Assembly (NCBI GenBank): GCA_964425695.1
Contig: CAYRNF010000008.1
Location: 70,176-134,175 of the forward strand
From: JAKPBU01 sp964425695
GTDB lineage: Bacteria > Pseudomonadota > Gammaproteobacteria > Xanthomonadales > Xanthomonadaceae
Length of the DNA: 64,000 nt
Reading direction: 5' to 3'
Under the pieces are notes generated by a model. That model had not been told where the DNA came from and did not search any database. It saw only the letters and a program-made list of their open reading frames with translations. The position numbers were made by a program, and so were the translations under genes. Of this stretch, positions 26,639-36,300 are shown piece by piece. Within the stretch, counting starts at the first letter, position 1. Every line of letters begins with the position of its first letter.

Positions 26639-26734
26639 GCGGAAGGCGTGTCCTGCTGCGTGTGCGTGGACCGCGGCCGCCTGGTTCGGGGCACCTTGCG
26701 GGCAGGTGCGAAGGGGCGGCGCGGGGAGCCGTCG

Positions 26735-26762
26735 AGTGTACCAGCGCAGGCCCTCGAAAGCA
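26735..26762 (-). promoter_or_regulatory. candidate gyrA promoter in the 329-nt mtnA-gyrA gap
   Basis: On the minus strand TACACT (26735-26740) is preceded after 16 nt by TGCTTT (26757-26762), about 100 nt upstream of the gyrA ATG. Gyrase promoters are often supercoiling-sensitive, which would fit a weak -35. The rest of the gap (26639-26967) holds no convincing gene or repeat. Confidence 0.35.
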
Positions 26763-26967
26763 CGCGGTTTCGTACGAAAAACAAGGAGTTACGCGTTCAT
26801 CGCAGCTCGCGCAAACGCGGGTTGCAGCGCCTGCGACCGACGGCGGCGCATGCATGGCCCGGGCCATCGCCGACGGGCCGGTTCTGCCGGGTGCCTGCGG
26901 GCTGGAAATGGCGCGTCGAGACGCGCCCAGCCATGGCTATGCGCGCACGCGCGGCGCAGGCACCCGG

Positions 26968-28032
26968 TCAGCCGAACAGGGCCAGCATGCGCTCCGTGTC
27001 GGGCTGCGTGACCACGCCCTTCTCGGTCACGATCGCGTCGATCAATGCGTGCGGGGTGACATCGAAGACGGGATTCCACGCGGCGATGCCATCGGCGACC
27101 GTGCGCGTTCCGCCCACGCCGTGCAGTTCGGCGGCCTCGCGCTCCTCGATGTGGATGGATTCGCCGCTGGCGGTGGCCATGTCCACGGTGGAGGACGGTG
27201 CCACCACCATGAACCGGACGCCGTGATGGCGGGCGGCGATGGCCAGCTGGTAGGTGCCGATCTTGTTGGCGACATCGCCGTTGGCGCAGATTCGGTCGGC
27301 GCCCACCACCACCCACTGCACCTGCCCGGTCTTCATCAGGTGCGAGGCGGCCGCATCGGCGATCAGCGTGGCGTCGATGCCGTCCTGCTGCAGCTCCCAC
27401 ACGGTGAGGCGCGCGCCCTGCAGCCACGGCCGGGTTTCGCCCGCGAACACGCGCGCGATGCGCTGCTGGGCCACGCCGGCGCGGATCACGCCCAGCGCAG
27501 TGCCGAAGCCGGCCGTGGCCAGCGACCCGGTGTTGCAGTGGGTCAGCACGCCGCTGCCCGGATCGATCAGCGATGCGCCCAGCACGCCCATGTCGCGATT
27601 GGCAGCCAGGTCCTCGGTTTCAATGGCACGCGCCTCGGCCTCCAGCGCGGCGCGCCAGTCCATGCCCTCGCCGGCCTGCGCGCGCACCAGCGCGGCGCGC
27701 ATGCGTGCCAGCGCCCACGCCAGATTCACCGCGGTGGGCCGGGCCGCGTTGAGCCGCTGCATCGCCGGCTCCAGTTCTGCCAGGGCAGCGGCGGCATCGC
27801 CCGCGTCGACCTGGCGCGCAGCCAGCACCACGCCCCACGCGGCGGAGATGCCGATCGCCGGTGCGCCGCGCACCGCGAGCGCGTGGATGGCGGCGGCGAC
27901 GGCGTCGCTGTCGCGGCAGGACAGGTACTCGGTTTCGAACGGCAGCTTGCGCTGGTCGAGCAGCTCCAGTGCGTCGCCGGTCCAGCGGATGGGACGGATG
28001 CGGTCGTAGCGCGCGTAGTCGATGGCGGTCAT
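26968..28032 (-). CDS. mtnA: S-methyl-5-thioribose-1-phosphate isomerase
   Basis: Methionine-salvage enzyme of 354 aa, converting methylthioribose 1-phosphate to methylthioribulose 1-phosphate. It has the eIF2B-like fold. Landmarks are VRGAPAIGISAAWG, the catalytic cysteine in LTHCNTGSLATAG, and the aspartate in GADRICANGDVANKIGTYQLA, followed by VVAPSSTVD. ATG 28032 gives the usual N-terminus. The other methionine-salvage genes are not nearby. A strong hairpin separates it from the DUF3011 gene. Confidence 0.96.
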   Translation of the reverse strand: MTAIDYARYDRIRPIRWTGDALELLDQRKLPFETEYLSCRDSDAVAAAIHALAVRGAPAIGISAAWGVVLAARQVDAGDAAAALAELEPAMQRLNAARPTAVNLAWALARMRAALVRAQAGEGMDWRAALEAEARAIETEDLAANRDMGVLGASLIDPGSGVLTHCNTGSLATAGFGTALGVIRAGVAQQRIARVFAGETRPWLQGARLTVWELQQDGIDATLIADAAASHLMKTGQVQWVVVGADRICANGDVANKIGTYQLAIAARHHGVRFMVVAPSSTVDMATASGESIHIEEREAAELHGVGGTRTVADGIAAWNPVFDVTPHALIDAIVTEKGVVTQPDTERMLALFG

Positions 28033-28061
28033 CGGCGCAGTGTAGCGGCGGCACTCAGCAG

Positions 28062-28089
28062 ACGGGCCGCTACGCAGGTAGCGGCCCGT
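28062..28089 (-). terminator. 12-bp hairpin upstream of mtnA
   Basis: ACGGGCCGCTAC (28062-28073) pairs perfectly with 28078-28089 around the loop GCAG. It lies 25 nt past the stop of the DUF3011 gene on the minus strand, but has no clear U-tract, so termination may be partial. Confidence 0.5.
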
Positions 28090-28114
28090 GGTGCGCCACG
28101 TGCAAACGGCAGGT

Positions 28115-28873
28115 TCAGCGGATCTCGAAGTCGGCGCGGCAGCCGTGGTCCACCCATACGCCGCGGCGATCCCAGCCCCAGTTCTGACCTTCCACGCAGC
28201 GCGTATCGGACAGCTGGCGCGACAGGCGCACGCCATAGCGCACGTCGGCGCCGCACTGGCGCGGGCGGCCGTCGATGGACTCGCAGCGGATCGTCTGCGC
28301 GTAGCCGTTGCCGTAGTCGGGGCGATCGCCCCAGTTGCCGCCATTGCCCCAGCCGTTGCCGCGGCCGGCAGCGAATTCGGCGCGGCATCCGCGATCCACC
28401 CACACGCCGCCACGCGTGCTGCCCCAGGTCCGGCCCTCGATGCAGGGCGACTTGGACAGCTGGCGCACCAGACGCGCACGGCCGCGGCTCTCGGAAGCGC
28501 ACTGGTTATAGCGGTTGTCCTGGGATTCGCAGCGGAACACGCGGCCGCCGTTGCCCCAGCCGTTGTCGCCCCATCCGCCGCCGCGGCGTACTTCGAATTC
28601 GCCACGGCAGCCGCCGGTTACCCACACGAACCCCCGGTCGCTACCCCAGGTGCGCCCTTCCACACAGGGCGCCTTCGACAGCTGGCGCACCAGTCGCACA
28701 TCCGCGATGCCGCCCTCCACCGCACAGCGCTCGGTCCGGCCTTCCTGCGACTCGCAGCGCAGCAGCGCCTCGTTGCCGTAGCCGCCGCCGTAGCGGTCCC
28801 CGTATTGCGGCGCTGCGGCCGCGGCTCCGGAGAGGAGCAGGCCAGCCGTCGCCATCGCCACCAGGTGCTTCAT
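28115..28873 (-). CDS. secreted protein with three DUF3011 repeats
   Basis: A 252-aa exported protein (signal peptide ending near residue 21, GAAAAAP). It consists of three copies of a Cys-rich module at about residues 38-94, 113-167 and 196-250. Each has four cysteines (40/50/70/89, 115/125/144/163, 197/207/226/245) with the order RCES, RQLS, C(V/I)EG(R/Q), W, RG, VWV and GCR. Linkers are Gly/Trp/Asn-rich (GWGNGG). DUF3011 is an uncharacterised family found in many Lysobacterales; the even cysteine count suggests two disulphides per module. Function is unknown; an adhesive or binding role is only a guess. Confidence 0.88.
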   Translation of the reverse strand: MKHLVAMATAGLLLSGAAAAAPQYGDRYGGGYGNEALLRCESQEGRTERCAVEGGIADVRLVRQLSKAPCVEGRTWGSDRGFVWVTGGCRGEFEVRRGGGWGDNGWGNGGRVFRCESQDNRYNQCASESRGRARLVRQLSKSPCIEGRTWGSTRGGVWVDRGCRAEFAAGRGNGWGNGGNWGDRPDYGNGYAQTIRCESIDGRPRQCGADVRYGVRLSRQLSDTRCVEGQNWGWDRRGVWVDHGCRADFEIR

Positions 28874-28931
28874 GTCGTTCTCCCTCCGGTTGTTGCGGCC
28901 AACTCTACGTAGGCAGGGTGAACGGAATCGG

Positions 28932-28957
28932 AAAAAAACCGGGCCCGCGCGGGCCCG
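28932..28957 (-). terminator. rho-independent terminator of epmA
   Basis: A self-complementary GC-rich stem at 28940-28957 (CGGGCCCGCGCGGGCCCG) is followed on the minus strand by GG and seven T residues (28932-28938). It lies 27 nt after the epmA stop and is the clearest intrinsic terminator in the window. Confidence 0.88.
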
Positions 28958-28984
28958 TTCATGCGGCGCTGGGCGTCGGCCCGC

Positions 28985-29959
28985 TCAGGCTCGGGCGAAG
29001 TCGAACGCCAGCACGTCGGCGATCTTCGACGCGTGCAGCAGCCCCATGAGCAGCCGGTCCACGCCCAGCGCCACGCCGGCGCAGGCCGGCATGCCGGCGG
29101 CGAGCGCAGACAGCAGGCGGCCGTCCGCCGGCACCGCCGCATCGCCGCGCGCCGCGCGCCGGTGCAGGTCGCGCTGGAAGCGGCTGACCTGTTGCGCCGC
29201 GTCGGTGAGTTCGTGGTAACCGTTGGCCAGTTCCAACGGCCCCAAGTACAGCTCGAAGCGCTCGGCGACCGCGTCCGCGCCGCTGCCGCGGATGCGCGCC
29301 AGCGCGCATTGCGAGGCGGGATAGTCGTGCACGGCGAGCATCGCGTCGACCGCGAAGGCCGGCTGCAGCCGGTGGGTCATGAGCAGGTCCAGCCAGTCGT
29401 CGCGCTCCAGGCCGGCCGGATCGATCCGCACATCGCCCAGCGCCGCGCGCAGGGCGTCGTCGGTGGCGGTGAACGGATCCAGGCCCAGCGCCTGGCGATA
29501 CAGGTCGCGATAGGTCACCACGCGCAGAGATGCCTCCCGCCCCACCAGCGCCAGCGCGGCGCGGACCAGTTCGGCGGTTTCGTCGATCAGCCGCCGGTGG
29601 TCCCACCCGACCCGGTACCACTCGAGCATGGTGAACTCGGGGTTGTGGCGGCCGCCGGCTTCGCCATCGCGGAACACGCGGCCCAGCTCGTAGCAGTCGC
29701 CGATGCCCGCCGCCAGCAGGCGCTTGAGCGAGAACTCCGGCGAGGTGCGCAGCCAGCGCGTGCGCGGTGCGCCGTCGGTGCGCCCGGAAAACTCCAGCGA
29801 GAACGAGGCGATGTTGGGGTCGGTATTGCCGGCCACGGACAGCACCGGGGTTTCCACTTCCAGCACGCCGCGCGCCGCGAAGAAGCCGCGTATGGTCGCG
29901 TTCAGGCGCGCGCGCAGGCGCAGCGCCTCCAGCGGGCCACTGGGCTGCCAATCGCTCAC
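28985..29959 (-). CDS. epmA: elongation factor P lysine ligase (EpmA/PoxA/GenX)
   Basis: Class II lysyl-tRNA-synthetase paralogue without the anticodon domain, 324 aa, that attaches (R)-beta-lysine to a lysine of elongation factor P. It aligns by eye with E. coli EpmA over its full length: WQPS at the N-terminus, FFAARGVLEVETP, motif 2 in VFRDGEAGGRHNPEFTMLEWY, ELANGYHELTDA, and motif 3 in GVALGVDRLLMG. GTG 29959 is chosen as start because GGAAG lies 8 nt upstream. EF-P, EpmB and EpmC are not in the window. A strong terminator follows. Confidence 0.94.
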   Translation of the reverse strand: MSDWQPSGPLEALRLRARLNATIRGFFAARGVLEVETPVLSVAGNTDPNIASFSLEFSGRTDGAPRTRWLRTSPEFSLKRLLAAGIGDCYELGRVFRDGEAGGRHNPEFTMLEWYRVGWDHRRLIDETAELVRAALALVGREASLRVVTYRDLYRQALGLDPFTATDDALRAALGDVRIDPAGLERDDWLDLLMTHRLQPAFAVDAMLAVHDYPASQCALARIRGSGADAVAERFELYLGPLELANGYHELTDAAQQVSRFQRDLHRRAARGDAAVPADGRLLSALAAGMPACAGVALGVDRLLMGLLHASKIADVLAFDFARA

Positions 29960-30032
29960 GATGCCCACTTCCGTGCTGCAGGCGCGGCTTTTACCGCGAG
30001 AGCGCTCCCTCCGCTGATTGCGGGGAAAAGCT

Positions 30033-30054
30033 CGCGGCTGAAGCCGTTCCTGCG
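30033..30054. repeat. half-copy of the REP-like element
   Basis: CGCGGCTGAAGCCGTTCCTGCG closely matches the right arm of the palindrome at 32358-32380. It is a single half unit lying between ligA and epmA. Confidence 0.5.
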
Positions 30055-30074
30055 AGGCATGTGGGGGCGTCGAA

Positions 30075-32288
30075 TCACGCGTGCCCGGCCAGGAAGGCCA
30101 CCAGCTTCGCTTCGTCCCAGATCTCGATGCCCAGCTCCTGCGCCTTGGCCAGCTTGCTGCCGGCGGCTTCGCCGGCGACCACGATGGACGTCTTCTTCGA
30201 CACGCTGCCGGACACCTTGGCGCCCAGCGCTTCGAGCCGGTCGCCGGCCTCGTCGCGGCTCATGGACGCCAGCGCCCCGGTCAGCACCACGGTCTTGCCC
30301 GACAGCGGGCCTTCGGCCGAGCGCCGGGGCGCGCCTTCGGGCCACTTGACGCCCGCGGCCTGCAGCGCGGCGATGACCTCGCGGTTGTGCGGCTGGGCGA
30401 AGAAGTGCGCGATGCGCGCGGCGACGACGGGTCCGACGTCGGGCACCTGCTTCAGCGCCTCCTCGTCCGCATCCATCAGCGGCTGCAGCGCGCCGAAATG
30501 GCGCGCCAGGATTTTGGCCGTGGATTCGCCCACGTCGCGGATGCCCAGCGCGTACAGCACGCGTTCCAGCGTGGTGTCCTTGCTGGCGCGGATCGCGGCC
30601 ACCAGGTTGTCCGCCCACTTGGTGGCGATCTTGCCCGGCTTCGGCGTTTCCGGAACGGCCCCGGTCGCGTCCGCAGCGGCCGTCTCGCGCTCGTCGGCCC
30701 GGCGCTTCATCTCGACGAAGTCGCCCACCGTCAGCGCGTAGAGATCCGCCACGGTGCGCACGTAGTCGAACTCGACCAGCGCCATGATCAGCCGCTCGCC
30801 CAGGCCCTCGATATCCATCGCGCGGCGCGAGGCGAAATGGAACAGCGCCTGCACGCGTTGCGCCGGGCAGTACAGGCCGCCGGTGCAGCGTGCGACGACC
30901 TCGCCTTCCTCGCGCTCCACCGCCGAACCGCAATCCGGGCAGGTCGCGGGCAGCTGGTACGGGGGATGCACGGGTTCGCCGCGCGCTTCCAGCGGCCTGC
31001 GCTCCTGGATCACGCGCACCACTTCCGGGATCACGTCGCCGGCGCGGCGCACGATCACCGTATCGCCCACGCGCACGTCGAGCCGCGCGACCTGGTCGGC
31101 GTTGTGCAGCGTGGCGCGGGTGACGGTCACCCCGCCCACGTGCACCGGCGCCATCAGTACCCACGGCGTCACCGCGCCGGTGCGGCCCACGTTGACCTCG
31201 ATGGATTCGACGGTGGTGGCCTCCTCCTGCGCGGGGAACTTGTGCGCCAGCGCCCAGCGCGGCGCGCGCGAGACGAAGCCCATGGCGCGCTGCTGGTCGT
31301 ACCGGTCGAGCTTGTAGACCACGCCGTCGATGTCGAACGGCAGCGCGTCGCGGCGCGCGCCGGTGCGCCGGTAGTAGTCGAGGATCCCCGCAACGCCGCG
31401 CACGGTCTCGATCTCGCGGCTGACCGGCAGGCCGAGATCGCGCAGCCAGGCGAGGGTCTGCGAATGGGTCGGCGGCAGGCGCGCCTCCGCGCCTGCCCCA
31501 AACGCGACTTCGCCCAGCGCATACGCGTAGAACGCGAGTGGCCGCTGCGCGGTGACGCGCGGGTCCAGCTGGCGCAGCGAGCCGGCGGCGCCGTTGCGCG
31601 GATTGGCCATGGGCTTGTCGCCGCGTTCGCGGGCGGCCTGGTTCCAGCGCTCGAACGCGGCCTTGGGCATGAACACTTCGCCGCGGACTTCGAGGACGGC
31701 GGGAATCGGGATCGGCGAACCCGCGTTCGGCAGCTCGGCAGCGGCACGCTTCGCGCCTTTGCGCGCAGCCGGTTCCGGATCGCCAGCGACGCCTGCCAGC
31801 GCGCGATCGCGCAGCCGCAGCGGAATGGACTTCACCGTGCGCAGGTTCGCGGTGACGTCCTCGCCGCTGGCGCCGTCGCCGCGGGTCGCGCCGCGGACGA
31901 AGCGGCCAAGCTCGTAGCGCAGGCTGATCGCCAGCCCGTCCAGCTTGGGTTCGGCGGAGAACGCCGGGTCGTCATCGCCGGTTTCCCTGGCGATGCGGTC
32001 GACGAAGGCCTGCACTTCCTCGTCGCTGAAGGCGTTGGACAGCGACAGCATCGGCACCGCGTGCGGCACCGTGGCGAACTTGCCGGACGGCGCGTCGCCG
32101 ACGCGCTGGGTGGGCGAATCCGGATCGGCCAGGTCGGGATGCTCGGCTTCCAGCGCCTCTAGTTCGCGCAGCAGCCGGTCGTACTCCGCGTCCGGGATGT
32201 CCGGCTCGTCGAGCACGTGGTAGCGGTGGTTGGCGTCGTCGATGCGGCGACGCAGCGCTTCGATGCGGGCGGCGGGGGTGGTCGGCAT
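30075..32288 (-). CDS. ligA: NAD-dependent DNA ligase
   Basis: Replicative DNA ligase of 737 aa. The adenylated lysine is Lys115 in AEPKLDGLA. The N-terminal Ia domain (YHVLDEPDIPDAEYD) contacts NAD+, followed by the OB fold, a four-cysteine zinc finger (CPDCGSAVEREEGEVVARCTGG...C), the helix-hairpin-helix repeats and a C-terminal BRCT domain (LSGKTVVLTGALASMSRDEA). At 737 aa it is about 65 longer than E. coli LigA. The extra length is partly an Ala/Pro/Arg-rich insert near residues 166-195 and another near 555-575. It follows zipA on the same strand, with a REP-like palindrome between. Confidence 0.96.
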   Translation of the reverse strand: MPTTPAARIEALRRRIDDANHRYHVLDEPDIPDAEYDRLLRELEALEAEHPDLADPDSPTQRVGDAPSGKFATVPHAVPMLSLSNAFSDEEVQAFVDRIARETGDDDPAFSAEPKLDGLAISLRYELGRFVRGATRGDGASGEDVTANLRTVKSIPLRLRDRALAGVAGDPEPAARKGAKRAAAELPNAGSPIPIPAVLEVRGEVFMPKAAFERWNQAARERGDKPMANPRNGAAGSLRQLDPRVTAQRPLAFYAYALGEVAFGAGAEARLPPTHSQTLAWLRDLGLPVSREIETVRGVAGILDYYRRTGARRDALPFDIDGVVYKLDRYDQQRAMGFVSRAPRWALAHKFPAQEEATTVESIEVNVGRTGAVTPWVLMAPVHVGGVTVTRATLHNADQVARLDVRVGDTVIVRRAGDVIPEVVRVIQERRPLEARGEPVHPPYQLPATCPDCGSAVEREEGEVVARCTGGLYCPAQRVQALFHFASRRAMDIEGLGERLIMALVEFDYVRTVADLYALTVGDFVEMKRRADERETAAADATGAVPETPKPGKIATKWADNLVAAIRASKDTTLERVLYALGIRDVGESTAKILARHFGALQPLMDADEEALKQVPDVGPVVAARIAHFFAQPHNREVIAALQAAGVKWPEGAPRRSAEGPLSGKTVVLTGALASMSRDEAGDRLEALGAKVSGSVSKKTSIVVAGEAAGSKLAKAQELGIEIWDEAKLVAFLAGHA

Positions 32289-32299
32289 CGAAGGATTCT

Positions 32300-32380
32300 A
32301 TGTAGGAGCGGCTTCAGCCGCGAGCCTTTCGACGTCGTGCGATTCTGTGCAAGCGCGCGCGGCTGAAGCCGCTCCTACAT
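32300..32380. repeat. REP-like palindrome between zipA and ligA
   Basis: Two perfect 23-nt arms (32300-32322 and 32358-32380) are exact reverse complements. Each contains the smaller palindrome GCGGCTTCAGCCGC. The central 35 nt are unique. This is the best copy of an element found again, degenerate, at 23949 and 30033. REP elements are often multiplied by a separate RAYT transposase, which is not in this window. Confidence 0.85.
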
Positions 32381-32397
32381 CCGGCAACAGCGCGACT

Positions 32398-33138
32398 TCA
32401 CCAGCGCGCAGGCTTGCCGGGGGCGATCTCGCGCTCGCGGTCGTAGGCGCGCATTTCCTCGCGCAGGTGCTGCACGCGCTGCCGGCCCAGGGCATTGCGC
32501 TGCTCGTCCAGCAGCACGCCGTCGAGCAGTTCGGCCATGCGCTCCGCGGCCGGCTGCAGCATCTCCCACGCATCCAGCGCCGGCACCGGCGCGGGCAGTG
32601 TCAGGAAGAAGGCGATGGCCGGGGTTTCCAGGGTCTGGATCTCGGACATCTCGAAGCTGCCGGGCTTCTTGACGTTCGCCACGCTGAACACCGGGCCGCG
32701 CTCGGGGTGGCCCTGCACCAGGCGATGGAAGACGTTCATGTGGCCGTAGGTCAGGCCCGCCTTCTCGGCGGCGACCACGATGTCCGGCCCGCGCAGGGTG
32801 CGCCCGGCCCGCGCGGCGATGTACAGGGTAATGATCTTGTCGAAGTCTTCAGTGGCGCGCTTGCCCAGCTCGCTGTTGGGCTGCACCGCGCCCACCGTCT
32901 GGTCGAGCAGGTCGAGCTCGGACTGCACGGCCGCGTCGCCCACCGCGTCGGCGTCGGCCAGCTCGCTTTCCAGCTGCGCGCCCAGCGTCGGTTCCATGCG
33001 GCCGGCCTCGCCCCGCGCCCTGCCCTCCGTGCGCAGGCCCTGGGCGGGCTTGCGCGGACGGCCGAAGAACCAGATGGCGGCCATCAGCAACAGGCCGGCG
33101 ACGACGATCCCGATACGCAGCAGCCAGATGTCGGTCAT
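32398..33138 (-). CDS. zipA: cell division protein ZipA
   Basis: Membrane anchor of the FtsZ ring, 246 aa. An N-terminal transmembrane helix (residues 4-23, IWLLRIGIVVAGLLLMAAIWFF, no cleavage site) is followed by a basic then acidic linker. The C-terminal ZipA domain (about 112-240) contains IITLYIAARAGRTLRGPDIV and GPVFSVANVKKPGSF, and binds the FtsZ C-terminal peptide. The linker is short compared with E. coli ZipA (328 aa). GGAG lies 6 nt before ATG 33138. The order smc-zipA-ligA is conserved among xanthomonads from memory. Confidence 0.93.
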   Translation of the reverse strand: MTDIWLLRIGIVVAGLLLMAAIWFFGRPRKPAQGLRTEGRARGEAGRMEPTLGAQLESELADADAVGDAAVQSELDLLDQTVGAVQPNSELGKRATEDFDKIITLYIAARAGRTLRGPDIVVAAEKAGLTYGHMNVFHRLVQGHPERGPVFSVANVKKPGSFEMSEIQTLETPAIAFFLTLPAPVPALDAWEMLQPAAERMAELLDGVLLDEQRNALGRQRVQHLREEMRAYDREREIAPGKPARW

Positions 33139-33334
33139 GAGTAGCTCCGGTGCGATGGCCAGGGTTTTCGGATCAACGCGAAACTCGTGTGTGGATCGAT
33201 TGCGGACACAGCAAGCGGCGAGCAGCGGAGGAACGTTGCAGCCCGCTCGCGGACGCGGGCGTCCCGACCGGCGCGCGCGAACCAAGGCATGACGCGCATC
33301 GGCCGCCGTGCCCCGTGTTCCCGCTCCCCGCGCC

Positions 33335-36300
33335 TCACGCGGCGCCGGCCAGCCTTGCCGCCTCGGCCAGGTCCACCGACACCAGGCGGCTGACGCCGGG
33401 CTCGCGCATGGTAACGCCCGACAGCTGTTCCGCCGCCTCCATGGTGGCCTTGTTGTGCGAGACGAACAGGAACTGCACGTGCTCGCTCATCTCCTTCACC
33501 ATGTTGGTGAAGCGGCCCACGTTGGCCTCGTCCAGCGGCGCGTCCACCTCGTCGAGCAGGCAGAACGGCGCGGGGTTGAGGCGGAAGATCGCGAAGACCA
33601 GCGCCACCGCGGTCATCGCCTTCTCGCCGCCGGACAGCAGCGAGATGTTCGACACGCGCTTGCCCGGCGGGCGCGCCATGATCGCCACGCCGGTGTCGAG
33701 CAGGTCCTCTCCGGTGAGCTCCAGGTACGCGTGGCCGCCGCCGAACAGGCGGGGGTACAGCTCCTGCACGCCCGAGTTGACCCGGTCGAAGGTGTCCTTG
33801 AAACGGCCGCGCGTCTCGCGGTCGATCTTGCGGATCGCGTCTTCCAGCGTTTCCAGCGCGGTGGTCAGGTCGGTGTGCTGCGAATCCAGGTAGTCCTTGC
33901 GCTGCTCGGCCTCGGCGTGCTCGCTGATCGCGGCCAGGTTCACCGGCTCGAGGCGGCGCAGCCGCGCATCCAGGTCGGCGACGGCCTTTTCCCACACGGC
34001 CACGTCGGCGTCGTCGGGCAGCGCGTTGACCACGTCGTCCATGGCGAAGCCGGCCTGCACCACCGCATCGCCGAGCTGGCCGGCGCGGATCGCCAGCGCC
34101 TGCTGGTCCAGCCTGCGCTGGCCGATCCGGTCGCGCTGCACCACGGCCTGCTCGTCGCGGTGCTGGCGGGTCTGCTCGAGTTCGCGCAGTTCGTGGTCAA
34201 TGCCTTCCAGCGCCGCGCGCGCCTCGCCCAGCGCCTTTTCGCTGACCACGCGCTGCTCCAGCGCGCTTTGGTGCTCGGCCTCCAGCGCCTGCACTGGCGA
34301 GTCGCCGTCGGCCAGCTGGCTGGCCAGTTCCCCCAGGCGGCTGTCCAGCTGGCCGCGCTGGCTGCCCATGCGCTCCAGGGCCTGGGCCAGGGCCACCACC
34401 TGCGCGCGCTGCGATTCCAGGGTGAGCGCCAGCGCGTGCGCGGCGTCGCGCGACTCGCGTGCGGCGCTGCGTGCGCTGTCGCGCGCTTCGGCCAGCGCGA
34501 TGCGTTCGGCTTCCAGCGCACGGCGCGTCTGTTCCAGTTCCGCCATGCGCGACACGGCGGTCTCCAGGCGCGCGCGGGCTTCGCGAGCCTGGGTGCCGGC
34601 GGTGGAGATCGCCTCGGCGAGCTGCGCGGTTTCCGCTTCGATCCGGGCGATGCGCGCGCGCGCCGAATCCAGTCGGCCCTGCCCGCTCTGCAGCTGGCCG
34701 GCCAGTTCGGACACGCTGCGATGGGCCATGTACAGCGCGCGCTGCGCGTCTTCGCGCTGCTGCTCCGCCGCCAGCGCGCGGTCGCGCCATGCGGAGACGC
34801 CGCGCTCCAGTTCCTGCTCGCGGTGCTGCAGCTGCTCGATCTCGGTGCGCAGCGACTGGATTTCCTTCTCGCGCAGCAGGGCGCCCTGCTTGGCCGCGCT
34901 GGAGCGCACCACGCGCACCCAGCCCGCGCCCAGGCGCGCGCCGTCGCGGGTGATCACCGACTCGTCCGGGGACAGCTGCGCCTGCAGCGCGCGCGCGGCC
35001 GGCAGGTCCTCGGCCGTGTGCAGCTTGGCCAGCATGCGGCGGATCGGCAGCGGCCCCTGCACCCGGGCGGCCAGCGAGGTGGGCGCGAAGTCCGCGCTGC
35101 CGGTTTCGGAGGCGACCAGCGTCAGCCGGCCCTCGCGCAGGTCTCCCAGTGCTTCGACCAGCGCCTCGGGCGAGTCCACCAGCACGCCTTCGATCATCTG
35201 CCCCAGCGCGCTTTCCACCGCCGCTTCCCAGCCCGGCTCCACGGACAGCGACGCGCCCACGCGCGCGGCGGAATCCAGGCCGCGCGCGCGCAGCCATTCC
35301 ACCGCGGCGCCCTGCTCCTGGCCCAGCGCGGCGTGCTGCAGGGTCTCCAGCGACGACAGGCGGCCGCGCTTCTCCTGCGCGGCCTTGCGGACCTCGGCCA
35401 GTTCGGCCTGCGAACGGCGGATGTCGTCCTGCAGCGCCTGCACGGCCTGCTTGCGGGTTTCCACGTCCGCGGCCAGCCCGTCCAGCCCGGTCTTCTGCGC
35501 ATCGTGCCGGGCCTGCAGGTCGGCAAAGGCACCGGCCAGGGCGTCCAGGTCGAAGCCGGCGCGTTCGGCGGCCAGGGCCTCGCGGCGGCGATCGGCGTCC
35601 AGGGATTGCCGGTCGAGGTAATCGACCCGCGTGCGCTCCACGTCGCCGGCGCGCGCCGCTTCGCTCTGCTCGCGGCTGTGCGCGTCCCAGCGCTGCTGCC
35701 AGTCGGCCAGGGCCGCCTCGGCTTCGCGCAGGGCCGACTGGCGCGCGTCGTCGTCGCCCTTGATCTGGGCCAGCTGCGGTTCGGCGCCGGCGATGGCCTC
35801 GCGCAGCTGGGACAGCCGCGCCTCGTCCACGCTGATGTGGCTGCCCAGTTCGGCCAGCGCGGTCTGCGCCTCGTCGCGGGCGCGCTGCAGGCGCGCGGAC
35901 AGGTCGCGCTGGTGGGCGATCTGCTGCTCGATGCGGGCCAGCGCCCCACCGACTTCGTAGCTTGCGGCCTGGGCCTTGTTGAGAGCTTCAGCCGCTTCCT
36001 CGCGGCGTACGCGGCCGGTCTCGATGCGGGCCTCGGCCTCGCGCTGCTCGGCGATGAGCTGCTGCAGGCGCGTTTCTTCCTGCGAGAGCTTCTCGCGCAG
36101 GCCCTGCAGCTGCGCGTCCAGGCCGCGGAATTCCAGCGCCTTCCACTGCGCGTCCTTGACCTTGCGCTCGGCCTGGATCTGGGTGTATTGCTCGGCCTGG
36201 CGCGCCTGGCGGGCCAGGTGGTTGAGCTGCTTGCCGATCTCGTCGCGCAGGTCGTTGAGGCGGTCCAGGTTCTCGCGCGTGTGGCGGATCCGGGTCTCGG

